Positions 9,061-17,026 of a stretch of DNA of 64,000 nucleotides are shown piece after piece (position 1 is the stretch's first letter; the number at the start of each line of letters is the position of its first letter). The notes beneath the pieces are model-generated. The model made no database searches and was not told where the DNA came from. It was given only the letters and a program-made list of their open reading frames with translations. The DNA comes from Streptomyces uncialis. GTDB lineage: Bacteria > Actinomycetota > Actinomycetes > Streptomycetales > Streptomycetaceae. The stretch is from contig NZ_CP109583.1 in the NCBI RefSeq assembly GCF_036250755.1, forward strand, positions 3,472,001-3,536,000, in the 5' to 3' direction. The position numbers and the translations under genes were made by a program.

Positions 9061-9863
9061 GGGTGTTCCTTGGTCGGGATCGTTCGGGATGTGCCGTGGG
9101 CACCGGCGGGGCCGGAGGCGGCCGGGTTGCCGGAGTACTCGCGGCTGATGGCGTCGGCGGTGCGCCGCACCAGGGGAAGGAGGGTGAGGAGTTCGTCGGC
9201 GGTGACGACGACGTTCGGCGCGGACACCGACATCGCGGCGACGACCCGTCCGTCGGCGCCCCGGACGGGCGCGCCGACGCAGTTGATGGACTCCTCGTGG
9301 CCACCGAGGTCGGTGGCCCAGCCCTGTTCGCGGACGGCCGCCAGTTCCCGGAGGAAGGCGGCGGCGCTCGGGGTCGAACGGGCCGTGTACATGGGGTAGT
9401 CGAGCTTCTCGGCGATGGCGCGCCGCTCGTTCTCGGGGAGGTCGGAGAGCAGGAGTTTGGCGACGGCGGCGACGGTGAGCGCGACGGGTTTGCCGATGCG
9501 CGAGTACATCCGTACCGGGTAGCGGCTCTCGACCTTGTCGATGTAGAGGACCTCGTTCTCCTCGTGGACGGCGAGATGGACCGTGTGGCCGATCTTCTCG
9601 TTGAGGGCGACGAGGTGGGGGTGGGCGATCTCGCGTACGTCGAGGTTCTCGACGGCTTCCTGGGCGAGCGCGAACAGCCGGGCGCCGAGCCGGTAGCGCT
9701 GGTCGGACTGCCGGTAGACGAGCCCGTGCTCGTGGAGGGTGCGCAGCAGCCGCAGCGCGGTGGACTTGTGGACGCCCAGCCGGTTCGCGACCTTGCCGAG
9801 ATCGGCGGGTCCTTCGGCGAGCAGCGGCAGGATCGACAGCGCGCGGTCGACGGTCTGGCTCAT
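9057..9863 (-). CDS. IclR-family transcriptional regulator
   Basis: 268 residues. N-terminal winged helix-turn-helix (about 1-60; VANRLGVHKSTALRLLRTL), then the IclR effector domain (about 75-250; HTVHLAVHEENEVLYIDKVES, SINCVGAPVRGADGRVVAAMS). The ATG at 9863 overlaps the kinase stop (ATGA) with AGGAGG about 10 nt upstream, and its own stop overlaps ridA. IclR proteins include KdgR-type sensors of 2-keto-3-deoxygluconate, which suits the neighbouring KDG-type kinase. The likely operator is the palindrome at 11102-11135 between the divergent transcription units. Confidence 0.93.
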   Translation of the reverse strand: MSQTVDRALSILPLLAEGPADLGKVANRLGVHKSTALRLLRTLHEHGLVYRQSDQRYRLGARLFALAQEAVENLDVREIAHPHLVALNEKIGHTVHLAVHEENEVLYIDKVESRYPVRMYSRIGKPVALTVAAVAKLLLSDLPENERRAIAEKLDYPMYTARSTPSAAAFLRELAAVREQGWATDLGGHEESINCVGAPVRGADGRVVAAMSVSAPNVVVTADELLTLLPLVRRTADAISREYSGNPAASGPAGAHGTSRTIPTKEHP

Positions 9864-11002
9864 CTGGTGGGTACCTCCTCCTGGGCCCTGGGGTCGGCGT
9901 CGGTCCAGCCGGGGCCGAGTCGCAGTGTGCCCCACGCGGTGTCGTCGAGTGCCACGAGCCGGTCGGCGCGCTCGCGGGACGGGGGGACGGCGAGGTCGCC
10001 GGGGACGGTGAGGGCGGCGGCGGCCATCAGATGTCCGTGGCGGAGCCGGTCGCGGACGGGCAGCGCGCGCAGGGTGGCGGAGAGGAATCCGGCGGCGAAG
10101 GCGTCGCCCGCGCCGACGGGGGCGACCACGTCGACGGTGAGGGCGGGCACGAAGTCGCGGGAGCCGTCGGCGCCGAGCGCGACGGCTCCGTGGGCGCCCT
10201 GTTTGACGACGACGAGCGCGGGTTTCGGCAGGGCGGCGCGGATGGCCTCGGGTCCGCCGGTGACGCCCCAGGCGACGGCGGCCTCGTCCTCGCCGACGAA
10301 GACGAGGTCGCTGGCGTCCGCGAGGACGCGGAGCACGTCCCCGGCCTCGGTGGCGTCCGGCCACAGGCTGACCCGGTAGTTGACGTCGAAGGAGACGAGG
10401 GGGCGTCCGGGGCGGGGCGCGGTGACCTCGCGCAGCAGGGCGAGGCAGCCGGCGGAGAGGGCGGCGGTGATCCCGGAGACATGGAGGATCCGCCCGGCGA
10501 GGAGGGCCGGGACGTCCATGGTGGCGGGGGACATCGCGGAGGCGGCCGATCCGGCGCGGTAGTAGACGACCTCGGCGAGCGGGGCGGCCTCGGCGGCGGC
10601 GCGTTCGTCCTTGCGGACGGCGCGCTCCCCGGCGGTGCGGAAGTAGATCCCGGTGGGCCTGCGGTCGTCGTGGCGCACCCCGCCGGTGTCGACACCGCAG
10701 GCGGCGATGGCGCGTACGAGGTGGGTGCCGAAGCCGTCCTCGCCGACCCGGCTGATCCAGCGGACGCGGTGACCGGCGCGGGCGAGGGTGCAGGCGAGAT
10801 TGGACTCGGCGCCGCCGATGCCGCGTTCGAAGGCGGGTACGTCCGCGAGCGGTCCGGGGACCGTGGGGAGGAAGGTGACCATCGACTCCCCGAGGGTGAC
10901 GACCTCGGGCCGCCCGCCGTCGTCGTGCCGTACCGGGGTGCCGGTCCCGGGGGCGGCGGGCTCGGTGGTGGCTCGGGGCGTCTCGGCTCCGGGTGCGGTC
11001 AC
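9860..11002 (-). CDS. PfkB-family sugar kinase, 2-keto-3-deoxygluconate kinase type
   Basis: 380 residues with a disordered start of about 30 residues before the fold (EVVTLGESMVTFLP). Ribokinase-family marks: GGAESNLACTLARAG near the sugar site, FDVNYRVSLWP, and the ATP/anion-hole motif APVGAGDAFAAGF with catalytic Asp. Sequence style is that of KDG kinases, which phosphorylate 2-keto-3-deoxygluconate for cleavage by KDPG aldolase. ATG 11002 is the first gene of the minus-strand operon, facing the deaminase across a 191-bp control region; its stop overlaps the IclR start. No KDPG aldolase gene is in the window, so the last step must be encoded elsewhere. Confidence 0.88.
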   Translation of the reverse strand: MTAPGAETPRATTEPAAPGTGTPVRHDDGGRPEVVTLGESMVTFLPTVPGPLADVPAFERGIGGAESNLACTLARAGHRVRWISRVGEDGFGTHLVRAIAACGVDTGGVRHDDRRPTGIYFRTAGERAVRKDERAAAEAAPLAEVVYYRAGSAASAMSPATMDVPALLAGRILHVSGITAALSAGCLALLREVTAPRPGRPLVSFDVNYRVSLWPDATEAGDVLRVLADASDLVFVGEDEAAVAWGVTGGPEAIRAALPKPALVVVKQGAHGAVALGADGSRDFVPALTVDVVAPVGAGDAFAAGFLSATLRALPVRDRLRHGHLMAAAALTVPGDLAVPPSRERADRLVALDDTAWGTLRLGPGWTDADPRAQEEVPTR

Positions 11003-11101
11003 GACGGTGGGGCTCCTCGCTGGTCGTCGGCCGGTCGTCGGCCGGCCGTGGGGTGTCCGGCTCCGTTGACCGGGCGTCGGCTCGGATGTTAGACACCTGT
11101 C

Positions 11102-11135
11102 TGCGACATACGCAATGAGCGTTGCACATGTCGCA
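11102..11135. promoter_or_regulatory. 34-bp palindrome, candidate IclR operator
   Basis: TGCGACATACGCAA (11102-11115) and TTGCACATGTCGCA (11122-11135) are inverted copies (12 of 14 positions pair) around a 6-nt spacer. A second overlapping dyad, TGCACAT-N6-ATGTGCA, lies at about 11123-11142. It sits between the kinase (minus) and the deaminase (plus), the position from which one regulator could control both operons. The assignment to the adjacent IclR protein is inferred. Confidence 0.75.
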
Positions 11136-11193
11136 ATGTGCAGACTGGACGCCGCAGACCCCTGGCACCCTCGCCCCGACCCCGGGAGACCTC

Positions 11194-12492
11194 ATGGCCG
11201 CCGCCGACGACGCCGCGCAGACCACGACACCCCACCCCGCCGTCGCCGCCCTCCGCGGCGAACGTGTCGACCACCGCTTCAAGGCGCTCCCCCCGGACGC
11301 CGACGGGCTGACCGTCGGGGAGCTCACCGCCCAGCGGCGCAACCTCTTCACCGGCGGATTCACCACCCCCGTGCTCGCCCTCTCCGCCGAGCGCCTGGAG
11401 CACAATCTCGCGCTGATGGAGTCGTACGCCGCGCGCCACGGTCTCGCGTTCGCCCCGCACGGCAAGACCTCGATGGCCCCCCAGCTCTTCGCCCGGCAGA
11501 TCGAGCGCGGCGCGTGGGGCGTCACCCTCGCCGTCCCGCACCAGGTACGGGTGGCCCGCGCCTTCGGGGTACGGCGGATCTTCCTCGCCAACGAACTGGT
11601 CGACGCCGCCGCCCTGGCCTGGCTGGCCGCCGAACTCGCCGCCGACCCCGACTTCACCTTCGTCTGCTACGCCGACTCCGTCGACGCGGTCCGTCTCATG
11701 GACGGGGCGCTGCGCGGCTGCGCCCGCCCGCTGGACGTCGTCGTCGAGCTCGGTGCGGGCGAGGGCGCCCGCACCGGAGCCCGCACCGAGGCCGAGTGCG
11801 CGGCGATCGCGGACGCCGTCGCCGCCACGGACACCCTGCGGCTGGTCGGGGTCGCGGGCTACGAGGGCGAGGTCCCGGACGCCGACCCCGAGCGGGTCCG
11901 CGCCTGGCTGCGCCGCCTGACCGCGCTGGCCGTCGCCTTCGACACGGCGGGCCGCTTCGCCGGAGTGCCCGAGATCGTGGTGAGCGCGGGCGGCAGCGCC
12001 TGGTTCGACGCGGTCGCCGATGTCTTCGCCGAGCTCCCGGAACTCTCCGCGCCCACGCTCAAGCTGCTGCGCTCGGGGGCGTACGTCTCCCACGACGACG
12101 GCCACTACAAGCACCTCACCCCGTTCAACCGGGTCCCCGAGGAGGGCGCCCTGCACCCGGCGTTCCGGCTGTGGACCCAGGTGGTGTCCCGCCCCTCCCC
12201 CGAGCAGGCGTTCACCAACGCGGGCAAGCGGGACGCCGCGTACGACCTCGATCTGCCCGTGGCGCAGACCGTGCGCCGCGACGGGGTGGAGCGGCCGGCG
12301 ACCGGGGTGCGCGTCACGTCCCTGTCGGACCAGCACGGCTGGGTGTCCACCACCGGGGACGCGGATCTGCGGGTGGGCGACTGGATCTCGCTCGGCCTCT
12401 CGCACCCCTGCACGTCCTTCGACAAGTGGCAGCTGATCCCCCTCGTCGAGGCGGACGGCACGGTCACGGACTACATCCGCACGTACTTCTGA
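11194..12492 (+). CDS. fold-type III PLP amino-acid deaminase; candidate D-glucosaminate dehydratase
   Basis: 432 residues of the alanine-racemase-fold family that includes D-threonine aldolase, D-serine dehydratase and D-glucosaminate dehydratase. The Schiff-base lysine is Lys91 in APHGKTSMAP. The C-terminal metal-site elements of this family appear as QHGW and SHPCTSFDKW. ATG 11194 is chosen because GGGAG lies 5 nt upstream; an upstream in-frame ATG at 11122 lies inside the operator palindrome. The reaction would remove ammonia from a D-2-amino acid to give a 2-keto acid. With an N-acyl deacylase 49 bp downstream and RidA, a KDG-type kinase and GntP divergent, D-glucosaminate to KDG is my preferred reaction; D-serine or D-threonine are alternatives. 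Confidence 0.88.
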   Translation: MAAADDAAQTTTPHPAVAALRGERVDHRFKALPPDADGLTVGELTAQRRNLFTGGFTTPVLALSAERLEHNLALMESYAARHGLAFAPHGKTSMAPQLFARQIERGAWGVTLAVPHQVRVARAFGVRRIFLANELVDAAALAWLAAELAADPDFTFVCYADSVDAVRLMDGALRGCARPLDVVVELGAGEGARTGARTEAECAAIADAVAATDTLRLVGVAGYEGEVPDADPERVRAWLRRLTALAVAFDTAGRFAGVPEIVVSAGGSAWFDAVADVFAELPELSAPTLKLLRSGAYVSHDDGHYKHLTPFNRVPEEGALHPAFRLWTQVVSRPSPEQAFTNAGKRDAAYDLDLPVAQTVRRDGVERPATGVRVTSLSDQHGWVSTTGDADLRVGDWISLGLSHPCTSFDKWQLIPLVEADGTVTDYIRTYF

Positions 12493-12541
12493 CCCGGCCG
12501 ACCCCGACAGCCTGCCCGTCCCCGACCCGAGAGGAACCCCC

Positions 12542-14170
12542 ATGGACCTGGTGATCGCAAACGCCCAGGTGGTCGACGGCTCCGGCGCCGCCGGATACCC
12601 CGCGCACGTGACGGTCAGGGACGGCCGGATCGCGCAGATCCACCGCGACGGACCGCCCCCGGCCACCACCGGCGAGTCCCTCGACGCGGACGGGCTGACC
12701 CTCGCCCCCGGCTTCATCGACATGCACGCCCATACCGATCTGGCCCTGCTGCGCGACCCCGAGCACACCGCGAAGGCGGCCCAGGGCGTCACCCTGGAGG
12801 TCATCGGCCAGGACGGCATCTCCTACGCCCCCGTCACCGACACGACCCTGCCCACGATCCGCCGGGCCATCGCGGGCTGGAACGGCAGCGGCGACGACAT
12901 CGACTTCGACTGGCGCACGGTCCGCGAGTACCTCGACCGCCTCGACCGCGCCCACACCGACCCGCACGGCGGTACGGGCATCGCGGTCAACGCCGCCTAT
13001 CTGATCCCGCAGGGCACCCTGCGGATGCTCGCCCTCGGCTGGGACGACCGCGACCCCACCGCCGCCGAACTGGACCTGATGCGCGCCGAGATCACCGAGG
13101 CGATGCACGCGGGCGCGGTCGGCATGTCCTCCGGTCTGACGTACACCCCCGGCATGTACGCCAAGGACGCCGAGCTCACCGAGCTGTGCCGGACCGTCGC
13201 CGCCCACGGCGGCTACTACTGCCCGCACCACCGCAGCTACGGCGCGGGCGCCCTCGCCGCGTACGAGGAGATGGTCGCCCTCACCCGTGAGGCGGGCTGC
13301 CCGCTGCACCTCGCGCACGCCACCATGAACTTCGGTGTGAACAAGGGCAAGGCCCCCGACCTGCTGGAACTCCTAGACCGGGCGCTCGCCGACGGCGCGG
13401 ACATCTCCCTCGACACCTACCCGTACACCCCCGGCTGCACGACCCTCGTGGCCGTCCTGCCGAGCTGGGCCAGCGAGGGCGGCCCCGACGCGACCCTCGC
13501 CCGGCTGCGCGACGACGACACCGCCGAACGCATCCGCCACCATCTGGAGGAGATCGGCTCCGACGGCTGCCACGGTGTCCCCATGGAGTGGGAGACCATC
13601 GAGATCTCCGGCGTCACCGACGACGCCAACACCCCCTACGTGGGCCGCACCGTCCTGGAGACCGCCCGCGCGAACGGCGAGACCCCCTGGACGACCGCCC
13701 GCCGGCTCCTGCTCGACGACCGCCTCGGCGCGACGATCCTCCAGCACGTCGGCCATGAGGAGAACGTCCGTACGATCATGCGCCACCCCGTCCACACCGG
13801 CGGCTCCGACGGCATCCTCCAGGGCGCCAAGCCCCACCCCCGCGCGTACGGCACCTTCCCCGAGTACCTCGGCAAGTACGTCCGCGACGAGGGCGTGCTG
13901 TCGCTGGCGGAGTGCGTCGCCCACCTCACGTCCCGCCCGGCCGCCCGGCTGCGGCTCGCGGACCGGGGCCTGGTCCGCGAGGGCTACCGCGCCGACCTCG
14001 TCCTGTTCGACGCGGACACCGTCGCCGCGGGCTCCACGTACGACGACCCCCGGGTGTACCCGACCGGTATCCCGTACGTCCTGATCGACGGCAGGTTCGT
14101 GATGCGCGACGGTCTCCGCACCGACGTGATCGCGGGCCGCACCGTCCGGGGCGCCGCCTACCGGCCGTGA
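12542..14170 (+). CDS. N-acyl-D-amino-acid deacylase-type amidohydrolase; candidate N-acetyl-D-glucosaminate deacetylase
   Basis: 542-residue amidohydrolase of the D-aminoacylase group. Metal motif HxH is intact (His62, His64, Asp66 in DMHAHTDL), as are the conserved C-terminal stretch around HPRAYGTFPEYLG and the GSDG catalytic Asp. Characterised D-aminoacylases use a Cys ligand in a GNCG motif; the matching place here reads GQDG, and the usual HLRSE region is HHRSY, so the metal site and substrate may differ. RBS GAGAGGAAC precedes ATG 12542, and the gene is co-transcribed with the deaminase. It would remove an acyl group from a D-2-amino acid and so supply the deaminase. Family secure, substrate inferred. 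Confidence 0.88.
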   Translation: MDLVIANAQVVDGSGAAGYPAHVTVRDGRIAQIHRDGPPPATTGESLDADGLTLAPGFIDMHAHTDLALLRDPEHTAKAAQGVTLEVIGQDGISYAPVTDTTLPTIRRAIAGWNGSGDDIDFDWRTVREYLDRLDRAHTDPHGGTGIAVNAAYLIPQGTLRMLALGWDDRDPTAAELDLMRAEITEAMHAGAVGMSSGLTYTPGMYAKDAELTELCRTVAAHGGYYCPHHRSYGAGALAAYEEMVALTREAGCPLHLAHATMNFGVNKGKAPDLLELLDRALADGADISLDTYPYTPGCTTLVAVLPSWASEGGPDATLARLRDDDTAERIRHHLEEIGSDGCHGVPMEWETIEISGVTDDANTPYVGRTVLETARANGETPWTTARRLLLDDRLGATILQHVGHEENVRTIMRHPVHTGGSDGILQGAKPHPRAYGTFPEYLGKYVRDEGVLSLAECVAHLTSRPAARLRLADRGLVREGYRADLVLFDADTVAAGSTYDDPRVYPTGIPYVLIDGRFVMRDGLRTDVIAGRTVRGAAYRP

Positions 14171-14226
14171 CTCCGGGGCCATTTGCCCCTCCCGCGAACC
14201 GGTCGCGCATGGCACCATCCCGTCCC

Positions 14227-14628
14227 ATGATCACAGCAACCGAGGTCATCCGGCGCTCGGGCGTGAACGGCCAGATGCCCCTGCTCACCCTGGACGAGTT
14301 CTTCGACGGCAACACCGACGAGGAGTGCGTGGCCCCCCAGCAGTGGGGCCACGGACGCCCGCCGCTCGCCGAACTGACCGCCAGGCTGCGGGAGATCGAG
14401 CGCCGCGAGGATGTCCTGTGGGTGCGGGTCCAGCTGCACCCCGGTTCGGTGGAGACCAGCACCCTCACCGCCCAGGCGATAGCCGTCTGCACCCCGGCGG
14501 ACGAGGCCGCGTGCGCGCAGTGGGTGGACGGCTTCGAGGCGGACGTGTTCCTCGGCCTGGTCGACGCCTACCGCGACGTCCCGAAGGCCCCGGAGGGCAC
14601 CTACGTCTGGTCCGTCGTCTGGGAGTGA
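14227..14628 (+). CDS. conserved hypothetical protein
   Basis: 133 residues, acidic, no signal or membrane segment. It starts MITATEVIRRSGVNGQMPLL at 14227, has an Arg/Glu helix (LTARLREIERREDVLWVRV), and ends YRDVPKAPEGTYVWSVVWE. There is no Shine-Dalgarno, but CACCAT lies 8 nt before the ATG, compatible with leaderless transcription. A second ATG at 14209 is in frame. The gene is too far from the deacylase, and lacks the RBS style of that operon, to be called part of it. I do not recognise the family; the codon pattern supports a real gene. Confidence 0.6.
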   Translation: MITATEVIRRSGVNGQMPLLTLDEFFDGNTDEECVAPQQWGHGRPPLAELTARLREIERREDVLWVRVQLHPGSVETSTLTAQAIAVCTPADEAACAQWVDGFEADVFLGLVDAYRDVPKAPEGTYVWSVVWE

Positions 14629-14763
14629 CCCACGCGAACCGGTCCTACCGATCCCGTACGGCCGTGCGCGAGGGCCGGTGCGGTGACCGTCGGCGTCGCG
14701 GAGCCGCGCTGCCCGTGATCAATGGGCGGGCGGGACCCAGGCATCACGGGATACGGTCTCGCC

Positions 14764-15420
14764 ATGTCCCGATCAGCCGCATCCCACCCCGCCCCGTCCC
14801 CCGTCGGCGCGGACGATCTCGATCTCGCCGTGCGGCTCGCGCTCGCGGTCCTCCGTAAGGCGCCGCCGGCCGCGTGGGACGGCAAGGCGGGTTCGCTGGA
14901 GTGGGACTGCTGGGAGACCGTCGAGCATCTGAGTGACGACCTCTTCGCCTACGCCGTGCAACTGGGGCCGAGGAAACCGCCCCTGGACACCGAGGTGCCC
15001 TTCGTCTGGGAGAGCCGGCGGCCCGGCGGTCCGGAGGTCACCGTCCGGGCCGACCGGAAGGCGGGACCCGCCGGGCTGCTCCAGGTGCTGGAGGCCAGCG
15101 GCGCGCTGCTGGTCGCCATGGTGCGTACGACGGCCCCGGAGGTGCGCGCCTACCATGTGTTCGGCGTCTCGGACGCGGCGGGCTTCGCGGCGATGGGCGT
15201 CGTGGAGACCCTGGTGCACACACATGACCTGGCGCAGGGGATCGGGCTCGACTGGAACCCGCCCGCCGATCTGTGCGCGCGGGTGCTCGCCCGGCTGTTC
15301 CCGGACGCCCCGGCGGCCACGGACCCCTGGACCACCCTGCTGTGGGCCACCGGCCGCGCCGAACTCGACGGCCGCCCCCGGCCGGCCACCTGGCGCTGGG
15401 ACGGGACGGTCCGCGCGTAG
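14764..15420 (+). CDS. DinB/mycothiol-dependent maleylpyruvate isomerase-like protein
   Basis: 218 residues. The N-terminal four-helix bundle typical of MDMPI/DinB proteins includes EWDCWETVEHLSDDLFAYA and the conserved VHTHDLAQGIGL, whose His residues match the metal site; the C-terminal part ends ATWRWDGTV. Actinobacterial members use mycothiol as cofactor or have unknown transferase roles. Start ATG 14764: no RBS, but TACGGT ends 6 nt upstream, a good leaderless pattern. The longer frame from 14722 lacks an RBS and is rejected. The exact reaction is not visible. Confidence 0.75.
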   Translation: MSRSAASHPAPSPVGADDLDLAVRLALAVLRKAPPAAWDGKAGSLEWDCWETVEHLSDDLFAYAVQLGPRKPPLDTEVPFVWESRRPGGPEVTVRADRKAGPAGLLQVLEASGALLVAMVRTTAPEVRAYHVFGVSDAAGFAAMGVVETLVHTHDLAQGIGLDWNPPADLCARVLARLFPDAPAATDPWTTLLWATGRAELDGRPRPATWRWDGTVRA

Positions 15421-15433
15421 CGCCGATGCGAAC

Positions 15434-15470
15434 GCCCCGCGCTCCCCGATGGACTCGGGGCTCGCGGGGC
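15434..15470. terminator. terminator between convergent genes
   Basis: GCCCCGCG...CCCCGA (15434-15449) pairs with 15455-15470, 14 of 16 positions, between the DinB-like gene (plus) and the hydrolase (minus). Confidence 0.75.
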
Positions 15471-15482
15471 CGGTCACGGTGA

Positions 15483-16682
15483 CTAGTGGCGGGGCAGCTG
15501 GTCCAGGAGCCAGGTGCCGAGCTGTTCGGTCACCCGGGAGTGGCGGGTGTTCTCGTTCGAGAAGAGGATCTCGTCCAGGCCGCTCTCCTGCTGGTTCGCG
15601 TCCTTCAGGTTCTCGTACAGGGTGCTGTCGTCGATGTCCCGGAGGTCGACCGCGCTGCCGGAGGGGACGAAACAGATCTCCGGGTGGTGGGCCACGGCCG
15701 CCATGCCGAGCAACGGCTTGGTGAGGTTCTTGGCGGCGATGTCGTAGGAGTCGAGGGTGCCGCCGGGGGCTCCGTCGGCGGCGGCCAGGCCCCGGTGCCG
15801 GACGTCGATCTCGCGCACGTAGTCCTTGAGATGGGCGAGGACGACCCGGTTGTCCGGGCTCTGGGTACGCAGGGTGGTGGGCCGGAATCCGCCCTTGGTG
15901 CACTCCAGCGCGGGCTCCCCCGCCGGGACGTCGATCCCCGTACCGTCGCCGCGGCCGTTGGCGATACCGATCTTGCGGGGACGCATGGGCCAGTCGCCGA
16001 CCCGCTTCAGCGCTTCCAGGAACTCGGTGCGCAGCGGGTCCTCGACGGGCTCGGCCTGGACGGTCTCGATGTGCCGCCAAAGGAGTTGCCGGGCGGCGGG
16101 GCTGTTGATCTGGGCGCTCAGCTTCGGCGCGGTCGGCTTCAGGAAGTGGGCGAGGGCCTGGAGGGCGATGGGGATGGACGCGCCCCGGTGCGGGCTGTCG
16201 AAGCTGAAGTACAGCGCGGTCTGGTGATCCATCTTCTGGGTTTCCATCTTGGCCAGCGCGTAGCGGGTGATGAGCCCGCCCATGCTGAAGCCACCGACGG
16301 TGAGCGGGGCATCGCCCTGGCGCTCGGAGAGGGCCCGGAAGACGCACTCGGTGGCGACCTTGGCGTTGTCGAGGATCGACGCGGCCCGGTCCTCGTAACC
16401 GAGGAGGATCAGGTCGTAGCCGCGGTTGTGGAGTTCGGTGACGAACGGGAAGTCGGCGCGCTCCAGGGCGTCGTAGAGCGCGGCGAAGTTGCTGGGACCG
16501 GCGTTGAAGCCGTCGGAGACGATCACCGGGCGGCGCAGGACGCGCGGGCCGGGCGCGAGGTGGACATGGGCCTCGCCGCCCGGGAAGTCCCACACGATGT
16601 GGTCCGGCTCCGCCGGGGGCGCGGGCGGGTTCTCGACGCCGAACAGGCTCCAGTCCTGCTGGGGGATGTCCTCGCTGGTCAT
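15483..16682 (-). CDS. alpha/beta-hydrolase (lipase-like, cytosolic)
   Basis: 399 residues, no signal peptide. The nucleophile elbow is GGFSMGG (Ser about residue 129) after a beta-strand; an oxyanion region VIVSDGFNAGPSNF precedes it, and NRGYDLILLGYEDR suggests the lipase/PGAP1-type fold. An acidic residue and a catalytic His (VAHHPE or later) complete the usual triad, but I cannot place them firmly. RBS GGAGG with 6-nt spacing before ATG 16682 fixes the start. It stands alone between a shared terminator and a 344-bp intergenic stretch. Natural substrate unknown. Confidence 0.78.
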   Translation of the reverse strand: MTSEDIPQQDWSLFGVENPPAPPAEPDHIVWDFPGGEAHVHLAPGPRVLRRPVIVSDGFNAGPSNFAALYDALERADFPFVTELHNRGYDLILLGYEDRAASILDNAKVATECVFRALSERQGDAPLTVGGFSMGGLITRYALAKMETQKMDHQTALYFSFDSPHRGASIPIALQALAHFLKPTAPKLSAQINSPAARQLLWRHIETVQAEPVEDPLRTEFLEALKRVGDWPMRPRKIGIANGRGDGTGIDVPAGEPALECTKGGFRPTTLRTQSPDNRVVLAHLKDYVREIDVRHRGLAAADGAPGGTLDSYDIAAKNLTKPLLGMAAVAHHPEICFVPSGSAVDLRDIDDSTLYENLKDANQQESGLDEILFSNENTRHSRVTEQLGTWLLDQLPRH

Positions 16683-17026
16683 ACGGGTCCTCCGATGTGT
16701 CGCCGGTGCACTGACGTGGTGTCACGGGTGGCAGCCCGGACCGAACGTAGCGGTCCTCGAACACGTACGGGTGTGGATCAACGACACCGAGTGAGTTTGG
16801 CCGAAAACCGGCAAGAGCCAGCAAAAACCACAACCGGCGCACGTCCGTCCACATGCCCCACCCATGCGCCCGCGTGAGCCGGTCATGCGCGGGGGCGCAC
16901 GATGCCACGGGCCCGCCTCCCCGGACGCCCCACGCCGGGCCCCGCACCGCAAATCTCCACCCTTACGGGTGAGTTGATCACCGTTCGGCCGGTTCGGAGG
17001 CGACTTCATCCGCTATCCCAGGGTTC
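16683..17026. other. intergenic region between divergent genes
   Basis: No gene supported. It is locally AT-richer (16780-16840) than its surroundings, which suits promoters for the hydrolase (minus) and nuclease (plus). No clear dyad stands out. Confidence 0.4.

Noticed and set aside
9864..11657. Long upstream extension of the IclR frame on the minus strand
   Set aside because: It crosses the kinase gene out of frame and the divergent control region; the ATG at 9863 gives a full-length IclR protein overlapping the kinase stop.
6847..14170. Plain D-serine/D-amino-acid utilisation operon
   Set aside because: Kept as alternative only: the KDG-type kinase and aldonate-type permease would have no role in D-serine breakdown.
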